In this document: positions 12,611 through 14,147 of the stretch, one piece after another
Position numbering within the stretch: position 1 is the first letter of the stretch
Layout: every line of letters begins with the position of its first letter
From: Methanosarcinales archaeon
GTDB taxonomy: Archaea; Halobacteriota; Methanosarcinia; Methanosarcinales; Methanogasteraceae
Direction of reading: 5' to 3'
DNA: 14,147 bases
Assembly (NCBI GenBank): GCA_030594905.1
Contig: JAUVEF010000009.1
Location: 1 to 14,147, forward strand
Translations under genes and position numbers: made by a program
Notes under the pieces: model-generated
What the model was told of the DNA's origin: nothing
The model's input: the letters and a program-made list of their open reading frames with translations, nothing else
Database searches by the model: none

Positions 12611-14101
12611 ATGTCATCACCAGACAAGACTAATAAAACTATAAAACAATTACGTGACAATTTAGAGAGGGCGTATGGGGTTCGGATATTCGGCGGTTCG
12701 GTCTATGCGGTGCGTATCCCAAAGCGACATGCCAGAGAATTTGATGATGTCGATTCTACGAAGATTGTCAGATTCATGCACACGCATCTACCCAGATCAA
12801 AACTGGTTGGCGTTACTCATGCATACATCATCGCGGACGACGATTATCTGGCGGTCGACCCGGAAAAATTGTTTGACGATATCTATGGCGCAACGGCTGT
12901 TGACGCCAGCGAACCTGCCAAAAAAAAGGCGATCAGTGAGGTGGAGGTGGCTGGAGCGGCGGGAGTAGTTGAAGCATCTGAATTGGCTGAAGTAGTTGAA
13001 GTAGTTAAACCTACAAAGAGAGTCGCCGAGGTCAGTGATATCAAAAATATTGAAGATATTGACATCAGCGATACGGATTCGGTTTTAAAGACGATAGAAT
13101 CAACGATCACGTCAGAAGAGCATGAAGAAACTGAGAGGATACGAAGAAAGGCGAAGAAAGATGCGACGGAAGATCCTGACGAACAGAAGGAAATTGCGGC
13201 AGAAGAAGAGACCAGCGAGGTCGCTCCAAGTCACAAAATCATTGCAGAGGATGCAGAACAAGGTATCCACGTAATTCTCGACCATTTCGCACGCAAAAGA
13301 CAGAAAAAGATTTCAAAAGGAAAACATACGTCAGGCAGGCGCGCAGAGGTTCTGACACTGTCAAAGCGCGGCAGATATGTTAAATATCGTGTGCCGGGCA
13401 GCAACGAGAAGCCAAGCGACATTGCGCTTGCTCCAACAGTTCGTGCGGCGGCGATGCATACGGATGGTAAGGATTTTATGATTCGGCAATCGGATATCCG
13501 GGAAAAAGTGCGACGCAGGCGTGTTGCGACCCTGATCAGTGTTGTTTTCGATGCGAGCGGTTCGATGAACGATCTCAAGAAGACGAGCGTTACAAAGAAC
13601 GTGGTGCTCGCGCTGCTCCGTGATGCATACCAGCGCAGGGACCGGGTGTCGCTGGTCACCTACTCAGGCAGAAGCGCGGAGGTGGTTCTGCCGTTCACAT
13701 CGTCAGTGGAGCTCGCACGGAAGTATATCGACCATATCCCGTTTGGAAGCACGACACCGCTTGCATCCGGACTCCTGCTTGGTCTGCGAGTCTTACAGAC
13801 TGAGAAAAAAAAGGAGCCGTCCGCGATACCGATACTTGCACTGATTACTGACGGAACTGCTAATATGCCGATGGATGTCGGAGGAAACATCGAGCGCGAG
13901 ATCTCAAACATCTGTCGCCGTCTGGAGGCGGAGCATGTCAATGCGCTCGTGATCGATATCAGCGAGGAAGGGGCAGAGCTTGCATCAGATATTGCAAACG
14001 CATGTAACGGCAGGTACTATCACCCATCGCAGATGAGCCAGCAGGCGCTGTATAATGCGATCAAGTGTGAGCAGGAGAGCGCGATGGATGTGCGGGGTTA
14101 G
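12611..14101 (+). CDS. VWA domain protein resembling magnesium/cobalt chelatase D subunits
   Basis: A cytoplasmic protein of 496 residues in three parts. Residues 1-95 (VRIFGGSVYAVRIPKRHA, HTHLPRSKLVGVTHAYIIADD, YLAVDPEKLF) form a compact domain I do not recognise. Residues 96-215 are a charged, Glu/Ala/Val-rich linker. The C-terminal half ends in a von Willebrand A domain with an intact MIDAS: D314-A-S-G-S318, Thr381 or Thr382 (STTPLASGL) and Asp414 (LITDGTAN). The segment before MIDAS (VRAAAMHTDGKDFMIRQSDI, REKVRRRRVATLISVVFDASGS) and the acidic linker match the C-terminal half of ChlD/BchD. The AAA+ domain of those proteins is absent. The partner would be an AAA+ ChlI-like ATPase; none is in the window. 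ATG 12611 has GGGGGCGAA upstream. A role in cobalt or other tetrapyrrole metalation is inference. Confidence 0.8.
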   Translation: MSSPDKTNKTIKQLRDNLERAYGVRIFGGSVYAVRIPKRHAREFDDVDSTKIVRFMHTHLPRSKLVGVTHAYIIADDDYLAVDPEKLFDDIYGATAVDASEPAKKKAISEVEVAGAAGVVEASELAEVVEVVKPTKRVAEVSDIKNIEDIDISDTDSVLKTIESTITSEEHEETERIRRKAKKDATEDPDEQKEIAAEEETSEVAPSHKIIAEDAEQGIHVILDHFARKRQKKISKGKHTSGRRAEVLTLSKRGRYVKYRVPGSNEKPSDIALAPTVRAAAMHTDGKDFMIRQSDIREKVRRRRVATLISVVFDASGSMNDLKKTSVTKNVVLALLRDAYQRRDRVSLVTYSGRSAEVVLPFTSSVELARKYIDHIPFGSTTPLASGLLLGLRVLQTEKKKEPSAIPILALITDGTANMPMDVGGNIEREISNICRRLEAEHVNALVIDISEEGAELASDIANACNGRYYHPSQMSQQALYNAIKCEQESAMDVRG

Positions 14102-14147
14102 ATGGTGAAACGTGCATTTCCATCAACGATATGCGCACCCATGAGAT
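14102..14147 (+). CDS. Possible start of next gene (cut by window edge)
   Basis: An open frame starts with ATG directly after the VWA stop codon and runs off the window after 15 codons (MVKRAFPSTICAPMR). GGGGT lies upstream at a possible ribosome-site distance. The peptide is too short to identify; it may be a partner of the VWA protein. Confidence 0.3.
   Translation, partial: MVKRAFPSTICAPMR

Noticed and set aside
13231..13659. 142-codon minus-strand open frame
   Set aside because: Antisense to the VWA gene, whose MIDAS motif fixes the coding strand.

Overview
The window looks like the chromosome of a euryarchaeon of the methanogen / ANME / Syntrophoarchaeum-like group. The evidence is archaeal promoter boxes (TTTATATA type), Shine-Dalgarno sequences built on GGAGGTGAT, and families largely confined to archaea: a stand-alone TRAM protein, DUF5611, a cupin-type phosphoglucose isomerase, a DUF98 chorismate lyase of the kind used for methanopterin, a 6-phospho-3-hexuloisomerase, and a methylthioinosine phosphorylase/deaminase pair. 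All identifications come from reading translated sequence; no database was searched. No tRNA, rRNA, CRISPR array or intact insertion sequence was seen.

Layout. 1-986 (-): N-terminal third of carB, cut by the window edge. 987-1410: a 424-base intergenic region with promoter signals for both sides. 1411-1617 (+): TRAM protein. 1635-2627 (-): cbiD of cobalamin synthesis. 2628-2894: a promoter and stem-loop that may encode a small RNA with a C-rich, anti-Shine-Dalgarno-like loop. 2895-3537 (-): a decayed SAM-dependent methyltransferase. 3592-5884 (-): a three-gene unit, read in the order CBS/zinc-ribbon protein, Lrp/AsnC regulator, PLP aminotransferase. 6006-9413 (-): a second unit, read in the order methylthioinosine/5'-deoxynucleoside phosphorylase, 5'-deoxyadenosine deaminase (ATGA overlap), 6-phospho-3-hexuloisomerase, orphan ABC permease. 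9526-10554 (-): a membrane-anchored surface protein with a PKD-like end. 10802-12361 (+): cupin phosphoglucose isomerase, DUF5611 protein and chorismate lyase. 12611-14101 (+): a VWA protein resembling chelatase D subunits, followed by the start of a possible next gene.

How the genes fit together. The phosphorylase and deaminase form a route for salvaging the by-products of SAM chemistry (methylthioadenosine, 5'-deoxyadenosine, S-adenosylhomocysteine). Phosphohexuloisomerase and cupin phosphoglucose isomerase both act on fructose 6-phosphate and link gluconeogenesis to ribose phosphate by the reverse ribulose monophosphate route. Chorismate lyase feeds 4-hydroxybenzoate to methanopterin. CbiD, and perhaps the VWA protein, belong to corrinoid or other tetrapyrrole synthesis.

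The points most worth checking are the putative small RNA at 2768-2870, whose promoter shares 13 of 14 bases with one upstream of the TRAM gene; an apparent AUA start codon for the DUF5611 gene, set by a strong Shine-Dalgarno; the methyltransferase pseudogene with two in-frame amber codons; a 9+9 inverted repeat lying on the surface-protein promoter; and the undescribed N-terminal domain of the VWA protein.
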